DNA from: Algibacter luteus
GTDB lineage: Bacteria > Bacteroidota > Bacteroidia > Flavobacteriales > Flavobacteriaceae
Reading direction: 5' to 3'
Assembly (NCBI RefSeq): GCF_900141715.1
Contig: NZ_FQYK01000006.1
Span: forward strand, 99,197 to 163,196
Length of the DNA: 64,000 nt
Shown: positions 9,792 through 19,550 of the stretch, piece after piece
Layout of the letters: each line of letters begins with the position of its first letter
How positions within the stretch are numbered: position 1 is the first letter of the stretch
Position numbers and translations under genes: made by a program
The notes under the pieces: model-generated
What the model was told of the DNA's origin: nothing
The model's input: the letters and a program-made list of their open reading frames with translations, nothing else
The model's database searches: none

Positions 9792-12347
9792 TTAACCGCA
9801 CTTTGAAGAACCGCAATCTTTACAAGTTAAACAACCTTCTTGGTAAATTAAATTTTCAGATTTGCAATTATCGCAAGCTTGTCCTTTGGCCTTTGTACCA
9901 TCTGCAACATAACGCTTCAATGCTCTTACAACACCGTTTTTCCAGGTATTGATAGATTCACTATCTAATTGCAAACTGTTAATTAAATCTACAATTTTAT
10001 CTATTGGCATACCGTGACGCAGCGTACTTGAAATGAGTTTTGCATAATTCCAAAACTCTGGATTAAATTTATGCGACAACCCTTCTATAGTTGTTTTATA
10101 ACCTCGGGTGTTTTTGTATTGAAAATCGTATCTGGTACTACCATCCTCATCTTTATTTTTAATGATTACACCTTTATTAACCCAACGCGGAATTAAGATT
10201 CCATCTTCATCATCAGCTAGTCCAGTAAACACTTCATAAGGCTTCTCATCTATTAATCCTATGAAGGCAATCCACTTTTCTTTACTATTCTGAAAACGAA
10301 CAACATCAGCTTCTAAAACTTGCGGACGCTTAATTGGGAACGCCGTTAGCGTTGTATCTGCTTTTTCTTCTTTATTATCTTCATTAGAAATTAATACTCC
10401 TGAACGCGAACCATCTCTATAAACGGTAACGCCTTTACAACCTACTTCCCATGCTTTTAAGTACAATTCACCAACTAAATCTTCTGAAACATCATTTGGT
10501 AAATTGATAGTTACACTAATGGAGTGGTCTACCCATTTTTGAATAGCACCTTGCATACTCACTTTACTTAACCAATCGACATCATTGGAAGTCGCTTTAT
10601 AGTAAGGCGATTTTTTTATTAGCTTGTCTATTTCAGTTTGAGAAAAGTTTTTCGTAGTATCAATGCCTTTCACTTCCATCCATTGTTTGAATCGGTGATG
10701 AAAAACAACATATTCTTCCCAAGAATCCCCTACTTCATCAACAAAATCAACACGTGCGTCATTATCGTTAGGATTTACTTTTCTTCTTCTTTTATATACA
10801 GGCATAAACACCGGTTCAATTCCCGAAGTTGTTTGTGTCATTAAACTTGTTGTTCCTGTTGGAGCGATAGTTAACAACGCAATATTACGTCTGCCATATT
10901 CCAACATTTCATAGTAGAGTTGACTATCGGCTTCTTTTAACCTATTTATAAAAGGATTATTTTTTTCACGCTCTACATCAAAAATCGAAAATGCACCACG
11001 ATCTTTAGCTAAATGCACAGATGCTCTATAAGCTTCAATTGCAATTGTTTTATGAACTTCTAATGAAAATGCATTACCTGCTTTACTTCCATACTGAATA
11101 CCTAATGCAGCCAACATATCGCCTTCTGCCGTAATACCAACTCCTGTTCTTCTTCCTTCTTCAGCTTTACGCTGAATGTTTAACCATAAATTACGTTCGG
11201 TAGCTTTAACTTCGTCCAATTCTGGGTCTTGGTCAATTTTTTTAATGATATTATCGATTTTTTCAAGTTCTAAATCAATGATATCATCCATAATACGTTG
11301 TGCTGCCGCAACGTGTTTTTTAAATAAATCAAAATTGAATGCTGCTTTATCTGTAAACGGATTTTCTACATAAGAAAACAAGTTAATAGCTAACAATCTA
11401 CAAGAATCATAAGGACACAAAGGGATTTCTCCGCAAGGGTTAGTAGACACGGTCTTATAACCTAAATCAGCATAACAATCTGGAACTGATTCGTTGATTA
11501 TAGTATCCCAAAATAAAATTCCGGGTTCTGCAGATTTCCATGCATTATGAACTATTTTTTTCCATAAAGCATTTGCTTTTATAGTTTTAGAAACTTTTGG
11601 GTTTTCACTGAAGACTGGATATTTCTGAATGTAATCTGAGTCGTTTTTAACAGCTTTCATAAACTCATCATCAATTCTTACTGAAACGTTCGCACCAGTT
11701 ACTTTACCTTGCTCTAATTTGGCATTGATAAAATCTTCGGAATCTGGATGATTAATTGAAACTGAAAGCATAAGTGCACCTCGTCTTCCATCTTGCGCTA
11801 CTTCTCTTGTAGAATTTGAATAACGCTCCATAAAAGGCACAATACCTGTAGAGGTTAATGCCGAATTTTTTACGGCTGATCCTTTAGGTCTGATATGTGA
11901 CAAATCGTGACCAACACCACCACGGCGCTTCATAAGCTGAACTTGTTCTTGGTCAATTTTCATGATGCCACCGTAAGAATCAGAATTTCCATCATTACCA
12001 ATAACAAAACAATTGGATAGTGACCCAATTTGATAAGGATTTCCTATTCCGGCCATTGGGCTTCCTTGAGGAACTATATATTTAAAATCTTTAATAAGAT
12101 CAAATATTTCTTTTTCAGACATCGGATTTGCATACTTTTTCTCGACTCTAGCAATTTCTTTTGCTATGCGAGTATGCATATCGTTAGGCGTTAATTCGTA
12201 AATGTTCCCTTCCGAATCTTTTAAAGCGTATTTGTTTAACCAAACACGGGCGGCTAATTCATCATTTTTAAAATATTTGAGGGAGGCTTCAAATGCACTG
12301 TCAGTGCTGTAAGTTTTGGCTGTTTTTTGGGCAAGTTCAGTGTTCAT
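9792..12347 (-). CDS. nrdJ: Adenosylcobalamin-dependent (class II) ribonucleotide reductase
   Basis: 851 residues from ATG at 12347 (an in-frame TTG at 12359 would add four). N303-P-C305-G-E307 is the N-x-C-x-E catalytic triad at the thiyl-radical cysteine. C113 near the N-terminus is a candidate for one of the reducing pair. The C-terminus carries a TSCPD-like region and a zinc-ribbon-like run of four CxxC-spaced pairs (CDNC, CLTC, CKDC, ending CG). It makes dNDPs without oxygen, needing B12. Upstream (12422-12437) is a Crp/Fnr-like palindrome, so oxygen or redox control is plausible. I see no B12 riboswitch. Confidence 0.93.
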   Translation of the reverse strand: MNTELAQKTAKTYSTDSAFEASLKYFKNDELAARVWLNKYALKDSEGNIYELTPNDMHTRIAKEIARVEKKYANPMSEKEIFDLIKDFKYIVPQGSPMAGIGNPYQIGSLSNCFVIGNDGNSDSYGGIMKIDQEQVQLMKRRGGVGHDLSHIRPKGSAVKNSALTSTGIVPFMERYSNSTREVAQDGRRGALMLSVSINHPDSEDFINAKLEQGKVTGANVSVRIDDEFMKAVKNDSDYIQKYPVFSENPKVSKTIKANALWKKIVHNAWKSAEPGILFWDTIINESVPDCYADLGYKTVSTNPCGEIPLCPYDSCRLLAINLFSYVENPFTDKAAFNFDLFKKHVAAAQRIMDDIIDLELEKIDNIIKKIDQDPELDEVKATERNLWLNIQRKAEEGRRTGVGITAEGDMLAALGIQYGSKAGNAFSLEVHKTIAIEAYRASVHLAKDRGAFSIFDVEREKNNPFINRLKEADSQLYYEMLEYGRRNIALLTIAPTGTTSLMTQTTSGIEPVFMPVYKRRRKVNPNDNDARVDFVDEVGDSWEEYVVFHHRFKQWMEVKGIDTTKNFSQTEIDKLIKKSPYYKATSNDVDWLSKVSMQGAIQKWVDHSISVTINLPNDVSEDLVGELYLKAWEVGCKGVTVYRDGSRSGVLISNEDNKEEKADTTLTAFPIKRPQVLEADVVRFQNSKEKWIAFIGLIDEKPYEVFTGLADDEDGILIPRWVNKGVIIKNKDEDGSTRYDFQYKNTRGYKTTIEGLSHKFNPEFWNYAKLISSTLRHGMPIDKIVDLINSLQLDSESINTWKNGVVRALKRYVADGTKAKGQACDNCKSENLIYQEGCLTCKDCGSSKCG

Positions 12348-12421
12348 TAATACATTCAAGGTTTTAAGGTTAATACAGATTAATTAATTCTATAAAGAAA
12401 CCCTAAATGTACAACATAAAA

Positions 12422-12437
12422 TATGACAAAAGTCATA
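12422..12437 (-). promoter_or_regulatory. Crp/Fnr-like operator upstream of nrdJ
   Basis: TATGAC-AAAA-GTCATA, a perfect inverted repeat around a 4-bp spacer, 75 bp before the nrdJ ATG. Its arms are identical to those of the palindrome at 53319-53334 in front of the YceI gene. At the spacing seen at the other sites (29.5 bp from the centre) there is only a weak -7-like TTTCTTTA (12393-12400). Confidence 0.55.
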
Positions 12438-12541
12438 AAGTTTACCAACAAAACGACCTAAGTAACTGATTTATAGTGTTTTAATAATTTATCAACATAA
12501 AAAAGTTAACAAATTTTTCAATAAAGTTGTGATTTATTTTT

Positions 12542-13501
12542 TTAGAAATCTAGAGCAAAACCAACTCCTAAAAACTGTTTCCATTGCACTTTAGCCCCAG
12601 CTTCATCAAACTCCCCCTCTATCTCGGTAGGTGTTTGTATTTTAACATCGTCGTCATATCTAATATGAGAACCAAGTGTGGCTCGAACAAACGAGTTCAC
12701 TTTAAAATCGAAATCTATTCTCCAATCAATATCTAGATTTCCGAAGTTATTTATATAATCTGAATAAAGACTTAATTGATTTTTAACGTTTATATTTTCT
12801 GCAAGCTCCATTTGATAACTATTGGTTACCAAAACTCCTACTTCCCGCCTTATTTGTTCGCCAGGAACAAGCACATTGCCTTCATCATCGAAAATCGCAG
12901 GCGTAACACCAAATGATCCAGCATTTGCTAAATCTTCATCTAAAACAAAAGTGGCTTTTAAAGTTAATGGAGAAAAGTAAAATGATAGTTGTTCAATTCG
13001 TTTACCATATTCCATACCAACACCTAAAAACAAGTAGCCTGGAGCCATTAATCTAGAAATTGGCTCATCAGTATTTGGATATTTATAACCGTTGGTAAGT
13101 TGAGTTCTGAAATTTAGTCTTGCGGAGTAAAACCAATTTGATAAACTATCTGGTTTATACCCCATATTCGAGTTTAACTCAAATAAATCGTCGGTTTTTC
13201 TAAGCTCACGTGATTGCTGTTTATTAATACCGTAACTAATGGATGCGTTATTTTTCCAATTGAAGAATTTATCACTATAATTTAAGGCAGATCTTAAACC
13301 AACTAAAGCAGAAATTGAATTACTACCACCAGAATTCCAGTTAGTAAATGAAACTTGATTGATATCTGCTGATACATTATTCTTTTGTTTCCATTGTGGC
13401 CCTGTGTATTTTTCTTTTTTAACTTTTATGTAAAGCGTATCTGGTTGCGCAAAGACAAAATTAACAAATAGACATACTAAAATTAAAATGGTGTTTTTCA
13501 T
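12542..13501 (-). CDS. DUF3078 outer-membrane beta-barrel protein
   Basis: 319 residues. Signal peptide 1-18 (ending VFAQ), then W-K-Q-K/N-x-x-x-A-D-I-N-Q-V-x-F-x-N-W-N-S-G-G-x-N-S-x-x-A near residues 40-65, the hallmark opening of DUF3078. The rest is a series of amphipathic strands ending in F (GVGFALDF), as outer-membrane barrels do. Function is unknown. It lies between purM and nrdJ on the same strand, with 180 bp to nrdJ. Confidence 0.85.
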   Translation of the reverse strand: MKNTILILVCLFVNFVFAQPDTLYIKVKKEKYTGPQWKQKNNVSADINQVSFTNWNSGGSNSISALVGLRSALNYSDKFFNWKNNASISYGINKQQSRELRKTDDLFELNSNMGYKPDSLSNWFYSARLNFRTQLTNGYKYPNTDEPISRLMAPGYLFLGVGMEYGKRIEQLSFYFSPLTLKATFVLDEDLANAGSFGVTPAIFDDEGNVLVPGEQIRREVGVLVTNSYQMELAENINVKNQLSLYSDYINNFGNLDIDWRIDFDFKVNSFVRATLGSHIRYDDDVKIQTPTEIEGEFDEAGAKVQWKQFLGVGFALDF

Positions 13502-13573
13502 GGTTGTTAGGTTGATTTTAAAATCAGTTTTTGCCTCAAAAACTATTCCATAGTAAATTAAATTTTAAGAATT

Positions 13574-14752
13574 TTAGTAACTAAACTCACCAAACTCTGA
13601 TTTTATTGTAAGCTTCTTAACTTTTGAAGCCTCAACTCTACCTATAATTTTAGCATTTACATTAAAAGACTTCGATATTTCAATGATGCTTTCCGCCACT
13701 TCAGGTGATACATATAATTCCATGCGGTGTCCGCAATTAAAGACTTGATACATTTCCTTCCAATCGGTTTTTGATTGCTCTTGAATCAATTTAAATAATG
13801 GTGGAATTGGAAACATATTATCTTTTACAATATGAAACTCATCAACAAAATGAAGAATTTTAGTTTGTGCACCACCAGAACAATGTACCATACCATGAAT
13901 AGATTCACTGTTATATTTAGATAAAATGGTTTTTATAATTGGCGCATACGTTCGAGTAGGCGATAGCACTAATTTACCAGCATCAAGCGGTGAATCATTA
14001 ACACTATCTGTTAGTTTCACACCTCCAGAATACACTAAATCTTCTGGAACTGACGCGTCAAAACTTTCAGGGTATTTTTTTGCTAGATATTTACTGAACA
14101 CATCGTGTCGTGCAGATGTTAAACCGTTACTTCCCATACCTCCATTATATTCCTTCTCATAAGTGGCTTGCCCGAAACTCTCTAAACCAACAATAACATC
14201 GCCAGCTTTGATATTTGCATTATCTATAACCTCGCTTCGTTTCATTCTTGCGGTTACGGTAGAATCAACAATAATGGTTCTAACCAAATCGCCAACATCG
14301 GCAGTTTCACCACCTGTAGAATGAATAGTTACACCGAACGATTTTAAATCATCGAGCAATTCTTCAGTACCGTTAATAATAGCAGAAAGTACTTCGCCTG
14401 AAATTAAATTTTTATTTCTTCCTATGGTTGATGATAACATGATATTATCAGTTGCCCCAACACATAACAGGTCGTCGATATTCATGATTAACGCATCTTG
14501 AGCAATACCTTTCCAAACAGAAATATCGCCAGTTTCTTTCCAATACATGTAAGCTAAAGAAGATTTTGTCCCTGCACCATCGGCATGCATGATTAGGCAA
14601 TAATCGTCATCTTTAGTTAAATAATCTGGAACTATTTTGCAGAATGCTTTAGGATACAATCCTTTATCAATGTTCTTAATGGCATTATGCACATCTTCTT
14701 TTGATGCTGATACACCGCGTTGCGCATATCGTTTTGAAACTTCTTGACTCAT
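13574..14752 (-). CDS. purM: Phosphoribosylformylglycinamidine cyclo-ligase (AIR synthetase)
   Basis: 392 residues, the long Bacteroidota form. PurM/ThiL-type ATP-binding fold: HADGAGTKS near 55-63, MNIDDLLCVGA near 90, HSTGGETADVGDL near 145-155, and a C-terminal AIRS_C domain with HCSGGAQTKI and NCGHRMELYV. It converts FGAM to AIR in purine synthesis. It is monocistronic or heads the leftward run with the DUF3078 gene. Confidence 0.92.
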   Translation of the reverse strand: MSQEVSKRYAQRGVSASKEDVHNAIKNIDKGLYPKAFCKIVPDYLTKDDDYCLIMHADGAGTKSSLAYMYWKETGDISVWKGIAQDALIMNIDDLLCVGATDNIMLSSTIGRNKNLISGEVLSAIINGTEELLDDLKSFGVTIHSTGGETADVGDLVRTIIVDSTVTARMKRSEVIDNANIKAGDVIVGLESFGQATYEKEYNGGMGSNGLTSARHDVFSKYLAKKYPESFDASVPEDLVYSGGVKLTDSVNDSPLDAGKLVLSPTRTYAPIIKTILSKYNSESIHGMVHCSGGAQTKILHFVDEFHIVKDNMFPIPPLFKLIQEQSKTDWKEMYQVFNCGHRMELYVSPEVAESIIEISKSFNVNAKIIGRVEASKVKKLTIKSEFGEFSY

Positions 14753-14926
14753 AAATATATAATATGGTGCAAAGGTAATTCTTTGTATTAAAACTTAAGT
14801 GCTTTTTTAATCCAGTTTTACTAACAGGTTTTAAACTAAAACAAATTTCATTTTGTAAAAATTTTCAATTAAATTCGTTTATTTAATTAAAAATAACGCA
14901 TCTGAGTTTTTAATTGCCAACTAATA

Positions 14927-15805
14927 ATGAAGGGGAAAATATTTGCTATTTGGATTGTCTTTTTATTACTAACATTACTAAGTTGTTCTGATTCTGACTC
15001 AAAAATTGAATATTTCCCTGACTATGATAAAGTCGAACAGTTTAAAATGGTTTGGGTTGGCGCCGAAAAAGAATACAATTCAAATATAAGATATCGTTTT
15101 GATACTAATAACAACTACACATCTTTTAGTACTGGTAGTCTTTTTGCAGAAAAATTTAGCGAGCCGGATAGTTTAGTGATTGATGATTATTTTACGAATT
15201 TAACAAATCTCTACATAACAAGAAGATGTATTAAATTTAATCATGAGCAAGTTGTCATATATAGATTTGATAGCAAAATGAAATTTATTGAACACAAATC
15301 AATAATTCATTTTAACCAAAATAAAGTCATCACAAAAATTCAAACCTTTATTTCTTCAGATAAAGATTCTCTTGGGTTTCTCGAGGGGCATAAAATTATT
15401 TTTTCTCATAACGATCAAGAAAATTTAATCAAAATAGAAGAGTTTACAAACGAAAACCCATCGCCAGTAAGAAACACCAATACAAACTGGAGAAAAGGAT
15501 CTATTTATGAAAATTTTGAATTCTTAGACCATTCATTTCCCAGCTTATTACTTAGTAAACAATATTATTATGTTCTACCCCAAGAGCTATTTGTTATACT
15601 CTACAACAAAGGTTTTCGATTTTCTAAAAAAGGAATTACAAGTTTTTACCGAAACTATATAGATTATAATGGCAATTTAAGTCCTTACAGTTATTCTTTA
15701 GAAATCAGAAAACAGAATAAATTCCAGTATGAAGTTAAATCCTTCGATAACAATTCAAAATCTAGTAAGTATGATTATTTAGTTTCATTTAAAGCTTTAG
15801 AATGA
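14927..15805 (+). CDS. Lipoprotein, unknown function
   Basis: 292 residues with a lipoprotein signal (lipobox LLSC, Cys20, followed by an acidic SDSDS export-type stretch). The mature part is charged and aromatic, with no motif I recognise and no repeats. It stands alone between purM (divergent) and glnN (convergent). Confidence 0.6.
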   Translation: MKGKIFAIWIVFLLLTLLSCSDSDSKIEYFPDYDKVEQFKMVWVGAEKEYNSNIRYRFDTNNNYTSFSTGSLFAEKFSEPDSLVIDDYFTNLTNLYITRRCIKFNHEQVVIYRFDSKMKFIEHKSIIHFNQNKVITKIQTFISSDKDSLGFLEGHKIIFSHNDQENLIKIEEFTNENPSPVRNTNTNWRKGSIYENFEFLDHSFPSLLLSKQYYYVLPQELFVILYNKGFRFSKKGITSFYRNYIDYNGNLSPYSYSLEIRKQNKFQYEVKSFDNNSKSSKYDYLVSFKALE

Positions 15806-15944
15806 ATCAGAACCAAGTTTTCAAGCGAATTTAATTTTACACTTTTATCTCTTTTCCTAAGAAAAACATTATTTATTAAAAATATCAAGAAGTCATTTGA
15901 ACTTAAACTCCAAAAAAAGTCACCTCAATTGACTAATGAAAAAA

Positions 15945-18131
15945 CTATCTTGTAAACAACATTTCACGGTACTTGGTTAGAGGCCAAATTTCGTCGTCGA
16001 TTAACAATTCTAACTTGTCGCAATGATAACGAATATCATCAAATAATGGTTTAACCTGATTGCAATAAGAATGTGCCTTTTTATCAATGTCTTTCATATC
16101 GTTTGCCACTTTTCTCGCGTCAATCATTTTATTTACATTAATGTTGATGCCTTCTATATGATTTGAAATTTCTTCAATAAGATTGATTTGCTCCTTAGAC
16201 ACACTGTTGTACTTTTCTTCAAATATCTCCTTCAATCCGCGTACGTTTTCAACCAATATATTTTGATATTTCACAGCAGTTGGTACGATATGATTTCTTG
16301 CAATATCACCTAACACTCGGCTTTCAATTTGCACATGCATGATGTAAGCTTCAACCTCAATTTCGTAACGAGCTTCAGTTTCGGTTTTACTCATTACTTT
16401 CATGTCTTCAAACAAAGCAATACTTTCTTTTGAAATTTTAGCTTTTAAGGCTTCGGGCGTGGTTTTGTTATTACTTAATCCACGCTTTTTCGCTTCTTTT
16501 TCCCATTCTTTTCCATAACCGTTTCCTTCAAATAAGATAGCTCTCGAAGATTTAATATATTCTCTTAGTACATTAAAAACGGCTTCGTCTTTCTTTAAGT
16601 CTTTTTTCGCTATTAAGGTATCAACCTCTTTTTTGAAGTCTTTTAGTTGTTTAGCAACGATGGTGTTTAAAACCGTCATCGGGTTACCGCAATTTGCAAG
16701 CGACCCCACAGCTCTAAACTCAAACTTATTTCCTGTAAAGGCGAAAGGCGATGTACGATTTCTATCAGTATTGTCAAGAAGTACATCAGGAATTTTACCT
16801 ACTACATTTAATTTTAATTCGGTTTTTTCTTCTGGCGATAATTTACCTTTGGTTACACCCTCTAACTCCTCTAAAACCTTTGTTAATTGGTCTCCAATAA
16901 ACACCGACATAATTGCTGGCGGCGCTTCGTTAGCTCCCAATCTATGATCGTTACTTGCAGAAGCAATCGATGCTCGCAGAAGAGCTTCGTAGGTATGTAC
17001 TGCTTTAATGGTATTAATGAAAAATGTCAAAAACTGCAGATTACTCATTGGGGTCTTTCCGGGTGCCAATAAATTCACACCGGTATCTGTAGACAATGAC
17101 CAATTGTTATGCTTACCAGAACCATTTACACCTGCAAACGGTTTTTCATGAAGCAACACTTTAAAATTATGTCGTGAAGCGACGCGTCCCATAATATCCA
17201 TAAGTAAAGCGTTATGATCGACAGCTAAATTGGCTTCTTCAAATATTGGAGCCAATTCAAATTGATTCGGAGCCACCTCATTATGTCTTGTTTTAACCGG
17301 AATACCAAGAAGCATACATTCGGTTTCTAATTCACGCATAAAGTTAAGAGCTCTGTTAGGAATAGATCCAAAGTAATGATCATCTAATTGTTGTCCCTTG
17401 GCTGAAGAATGTCCTAATAAGGTTCTGCCCGTTAAGGAAATATCTGGACGACTGGCCGCCATTAATTTATCTATTAAAAAGTATTCTTGTTCCCAACCTA
17501 AAGATGAAGTTACTTTTTTTACGTTTTTATCAAAATATTTACACACAGCTGTTGCCGCTGAATCTACAGCTTGTAAGGCTCTTAAAAGTGGTGTTTTATA
17601 ATCTAAAGCCTCTCCTGTATAAGCTACGAAAATGGTTGGAATACAAAGCGTTGTACCATATATAAAAGCTGGTGATGTTGGATCCCAAGCGGTATATCCT
17701 CTTGCTTCAAATGTATTCCGAATACCTCCACTTGGAAAACTAGACGCATCTGGTTCCTGTTGTACCAATTGGTTACCTCCAAATTTCTCAATAGCCATTC
17801 CGCCTTCTATAGTTTCAAAAAAGGCGTCATGTTTTTCTGCAGTCGCACCCGTTAAAGGCTGAAACCAATGCGTATAATGGGTTACGCCCTTAGATAAGGC
17901 CCAATCTTTCATAGATGAAGCCACCTGGTCGGCAATTGATCTTTTAATTTTGGTACCATCCTGAATGGCACTCATTACACCAAGAAAAGCGTCTTTTGTT
18001 AAATACTGACGCATCGTGTTCTCATTAAATACATTTTTTCCAAAAATCTCTGAACGCTTCAAAGATTCTTCAATAGGAATAGGTTTATGAGCGAATGATT
18101 CTTTTAAAGCATGAAATCGTAATGTTGACAT
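15945..18131 (-). CDS. glnN: Glutamine synthetase type III
   Basis: 728 residues from ATG at 18131; the upstream TTG (18152) would add seven residues before the usual MSTLRFHALKESF beginning. GSIII-specific length and motifs: QEYFLIDK near 210, a GVNGSGKHNNWSLSTDTG block near 330-345 at the active site, and APPAIMSVFIGDQL. It condenses glutamate and ammonia with ATP. GSIII is a dodecamer typical of Bacteroidota and cyanobacteria. It is divergent from a GSII gene 245 bp away, giving two non-homologous-length glutamine synthetases under one intergenic region. Confidence 0.95.
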   Translation of the reverse strand: MSTLRFHALKESFAHKPIPIEESLKRSEIFGKNVFNENTMRQYLTKDAFLGVMSAIQDGTKIKRSIADQVASSMKDWALSKGVTHYTHWFQPLTGATAEKHDAFFETIEGGMAIEKFGGNQLVQQEPDASSFPSGGIRNTFEARGYTAWDPTSPAFIYGTTLCIPTIFVAYTGEALDYKTPLLRALQAVDSAATAVCKYFDKNVKKVTSSLGWEQEYFLIDKLMAASRPDISLTGRTLLGHSSAKGQQLDDHYFGSIPNRALNFMRELETECMLLGIPVKTRHNEVAPNQFELAPIFEEANLAVDHNALLMDIMGRVASRHNFKVLLHEKPFAGVNGSGKHNNWSLSTDTGVNLLAPGKTPMSNLQFLTFFINTIKAVHTYEALLRASIASASNDHRLGANEAPPAIMSVFIGDQLTKVLEELEGVTKGKLSPEEKTELKLNVVGKIPDVLLDNTDRNRTSPFAFTGNKFEFRAVGSLANCGNPMTVLNTIVAKQLKDFKKEVDTLIAKKDLKKDEAVFNVLREYIKSSRAILFEGNGYGKEWEKEAKKRGLSNNKTTPEALKAKISKESIALFEDMKVMSKTETEARYEIEVEAYIMHVQIESRVLGDIARNHIVPTAVKYQNILVENVRGLKEIFEEKYNSVSKEQINLIEEISNHIEGININVNKMIDARKVANDMKDIDKKAHSYCNQVKPLFDDIRYHCDKLELLIDDEIWPLTKYREMLFTR

Positions 18132-18334
18132 GGGCGTATTAATTTGATTCAATTAGAATTACAAAATTAACTATAGCGATTGAATCCTGAAACACCTAGT
18201 TAACAATTTTTCAATATTTATATAATATACTATGCTTTTTTTAAAATAAACCCCAAAAAAATAGGGTATAAATAAAAATAACTCAGGTTTTCACATTAAC
18301 ACCCCCTCAAATATGCAGTGTCTCAATAAAAATA

Positions 18335-18342
18335 TATATTTG
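18335..18342 (+). promoter_or_regulatory. -7 promoter element (TAnnTTTG) for the GSII gene
   Basis: TATATTTG, an exact match to the Bacteroidota -7 consensus, 34 bp before the GSII ATG at 18377. The rest of the 18132-18376 intergenic region is AT-rich with no clear operator. Confidence 0.5.
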
Positions 18343-18376
18343 TTGAAACAATATTAATTTCTCATTTTAAAATATT

Positions 18377-19399
18377 ATGGCAAAAATTAAATTAGAATAC
18401 ATTTGGTTAGACGGGTATTTCCCAACTCAAAATTTGAGAAGTAAAACTAAAGTAGAAGAGCATGAAAACTTTAAAGGAACTATTGAAGAATTAGACAATT
18501 GGTCTTTTGACGGATCTTCAACTAGACAAGCGGAGGGCGGATCTTCTGATTGTATCCTTAAACCAGTTGCTATTTTTCCAGATCCAGAGCGCGTTAACGG
18601 TTATTTAGTTATGACTGAAGTTTTAAATGCTGATGGAACACCTCACGTATCAAACGGAAGAGCAACTATTGATGATGATGATAATGATTTCTGGTTTGGT
18701 TTTGAGCAAGAATATTTCATAATGGATACTGCTACTCAATTACCATTAGGTTTCCCTGTAGGAGGATATCCTGCGCCACAAGGAATGTACTACTGTTCTG
18801 TTGGTGGTAAAAACACACATGGTAGAGATTTAGTTGAAGAGCACGCTGATCTATGTATTGCTGCTGGATTAAACTTTGAAGGTATTAACCAGGAGGTTGC
18901 TTGTGGACAATGGGAATTCCAACTATTCGCAAAAGGTGCTAAATTAGCTGGTGACGAAATGTGGGTTGCTAGATATTTATTAGATAGATTGACTGAAAAA
19001 TATGGATACTACATTGATTACCATCCAAAACCACTTGGAAAAGATATGGATTGGAATGGTTCTGGTATGCACGCTAACTTCTCTAACACGACTTTAAGAA
19101 CTTGTGGTTCTAAAGAAGTTTACGAGAAAATATGTGAAGCTTTCCGCCCTGTAGTGAAAGAACACATTGCTGTTTATGGTGAGTTTAACGATCAACGTTT
19201 AACTGGTTTACACGAAACAGCTGCTATTACTGATTTCTCTTATGGAGTATCTGACCGTGGAGCTTCAATAAGAATTCCAATTATTACAGTAGAAAAAGGA
19301 TGGAAAGGCTGGTTAGAAGACAGAAGACCTGCTTCTAATGGTGACCCTTATAAAATTGCAGGACGTATTATTAAAACTGTTAAATCTGCAAAAGTTTAA
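18377..19399 (+). CDS. Glutamine synthetase, eukaryote-like type II
   Basis: 340 residues, about the length of GSII and far shorter than GSI. Beta-grasp N-domain with W-S-F-D45-G-S-S-T49, catalytic domain with FGFEQEYFIMD, GGKNTHGRDLVEEH, NWNGSGMHANFS and RRPASNGDPYKI. No adenylylation-loop tyrosine segment as in GSI-beta, so regulation is probably transcriptional or by feedback. It is divergent from glnN and is followed by a strong terminator. Confidence 0.93.
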   Translation: MAKIKLEYIWLDGYFPTQNLRSKTKVEEHENFKGTIEELDNWSFDGSSTRQAEGGSSDCILKPVAIFPDPERVNGYLVMTEVLNADGTPHVSNGRATIDDDDNDFWFGFEQEYFIMDTATQLPLGFPVGGYPAPQGMYYCSVGGKNTHGRDLVEEHADLCIAAGLNFEGINQEVACGQWEFQLFAKGAKLAGDEMWVARYLLDRLTEKYGYYIDYHPKPLGKDMDWNGSGMHANFSNTTLRTCGSKEVYEKICEAFRPVVKEHIAVYGEFNDQRLTGLHETAAITDFSYGVSDRGASIRIPIITVEKGWKGWLEDRRPASNGDPYKIAGRIIKTVKSAKV

Positions 19400-19418
19400 T
19401 AATATTAGTTTTGTTCAT

Positions 19419-19456
19419 AAAAAAAAGCGCTTACAGTTGTAAGCGCTTTTTTTTTA
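19419..19456 (+). terminator. Intrinsic terminator of the GSII gene
   Basis: A-tract, stem AAGCGCTTAC / GTAAGCGCTT with a 3-4-nt loop, then nine T. Confidence 0.9.
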
Positions 19457-19550
19457 TAAATAACTTTAAGAGGGTCTTTAATTGAATTTGTATTTAAAAC
19501 ACCTAACTTAGTGATTCACAAATACATTAAACTAACTAACCTCTAATGTT

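Noticed and set aside
12348..12541. Cobalamin riboswitch before nrdJ
   Set aside because: No B12-box-like sequence or long structured leader; only the palindrome and AT-rich DNA.
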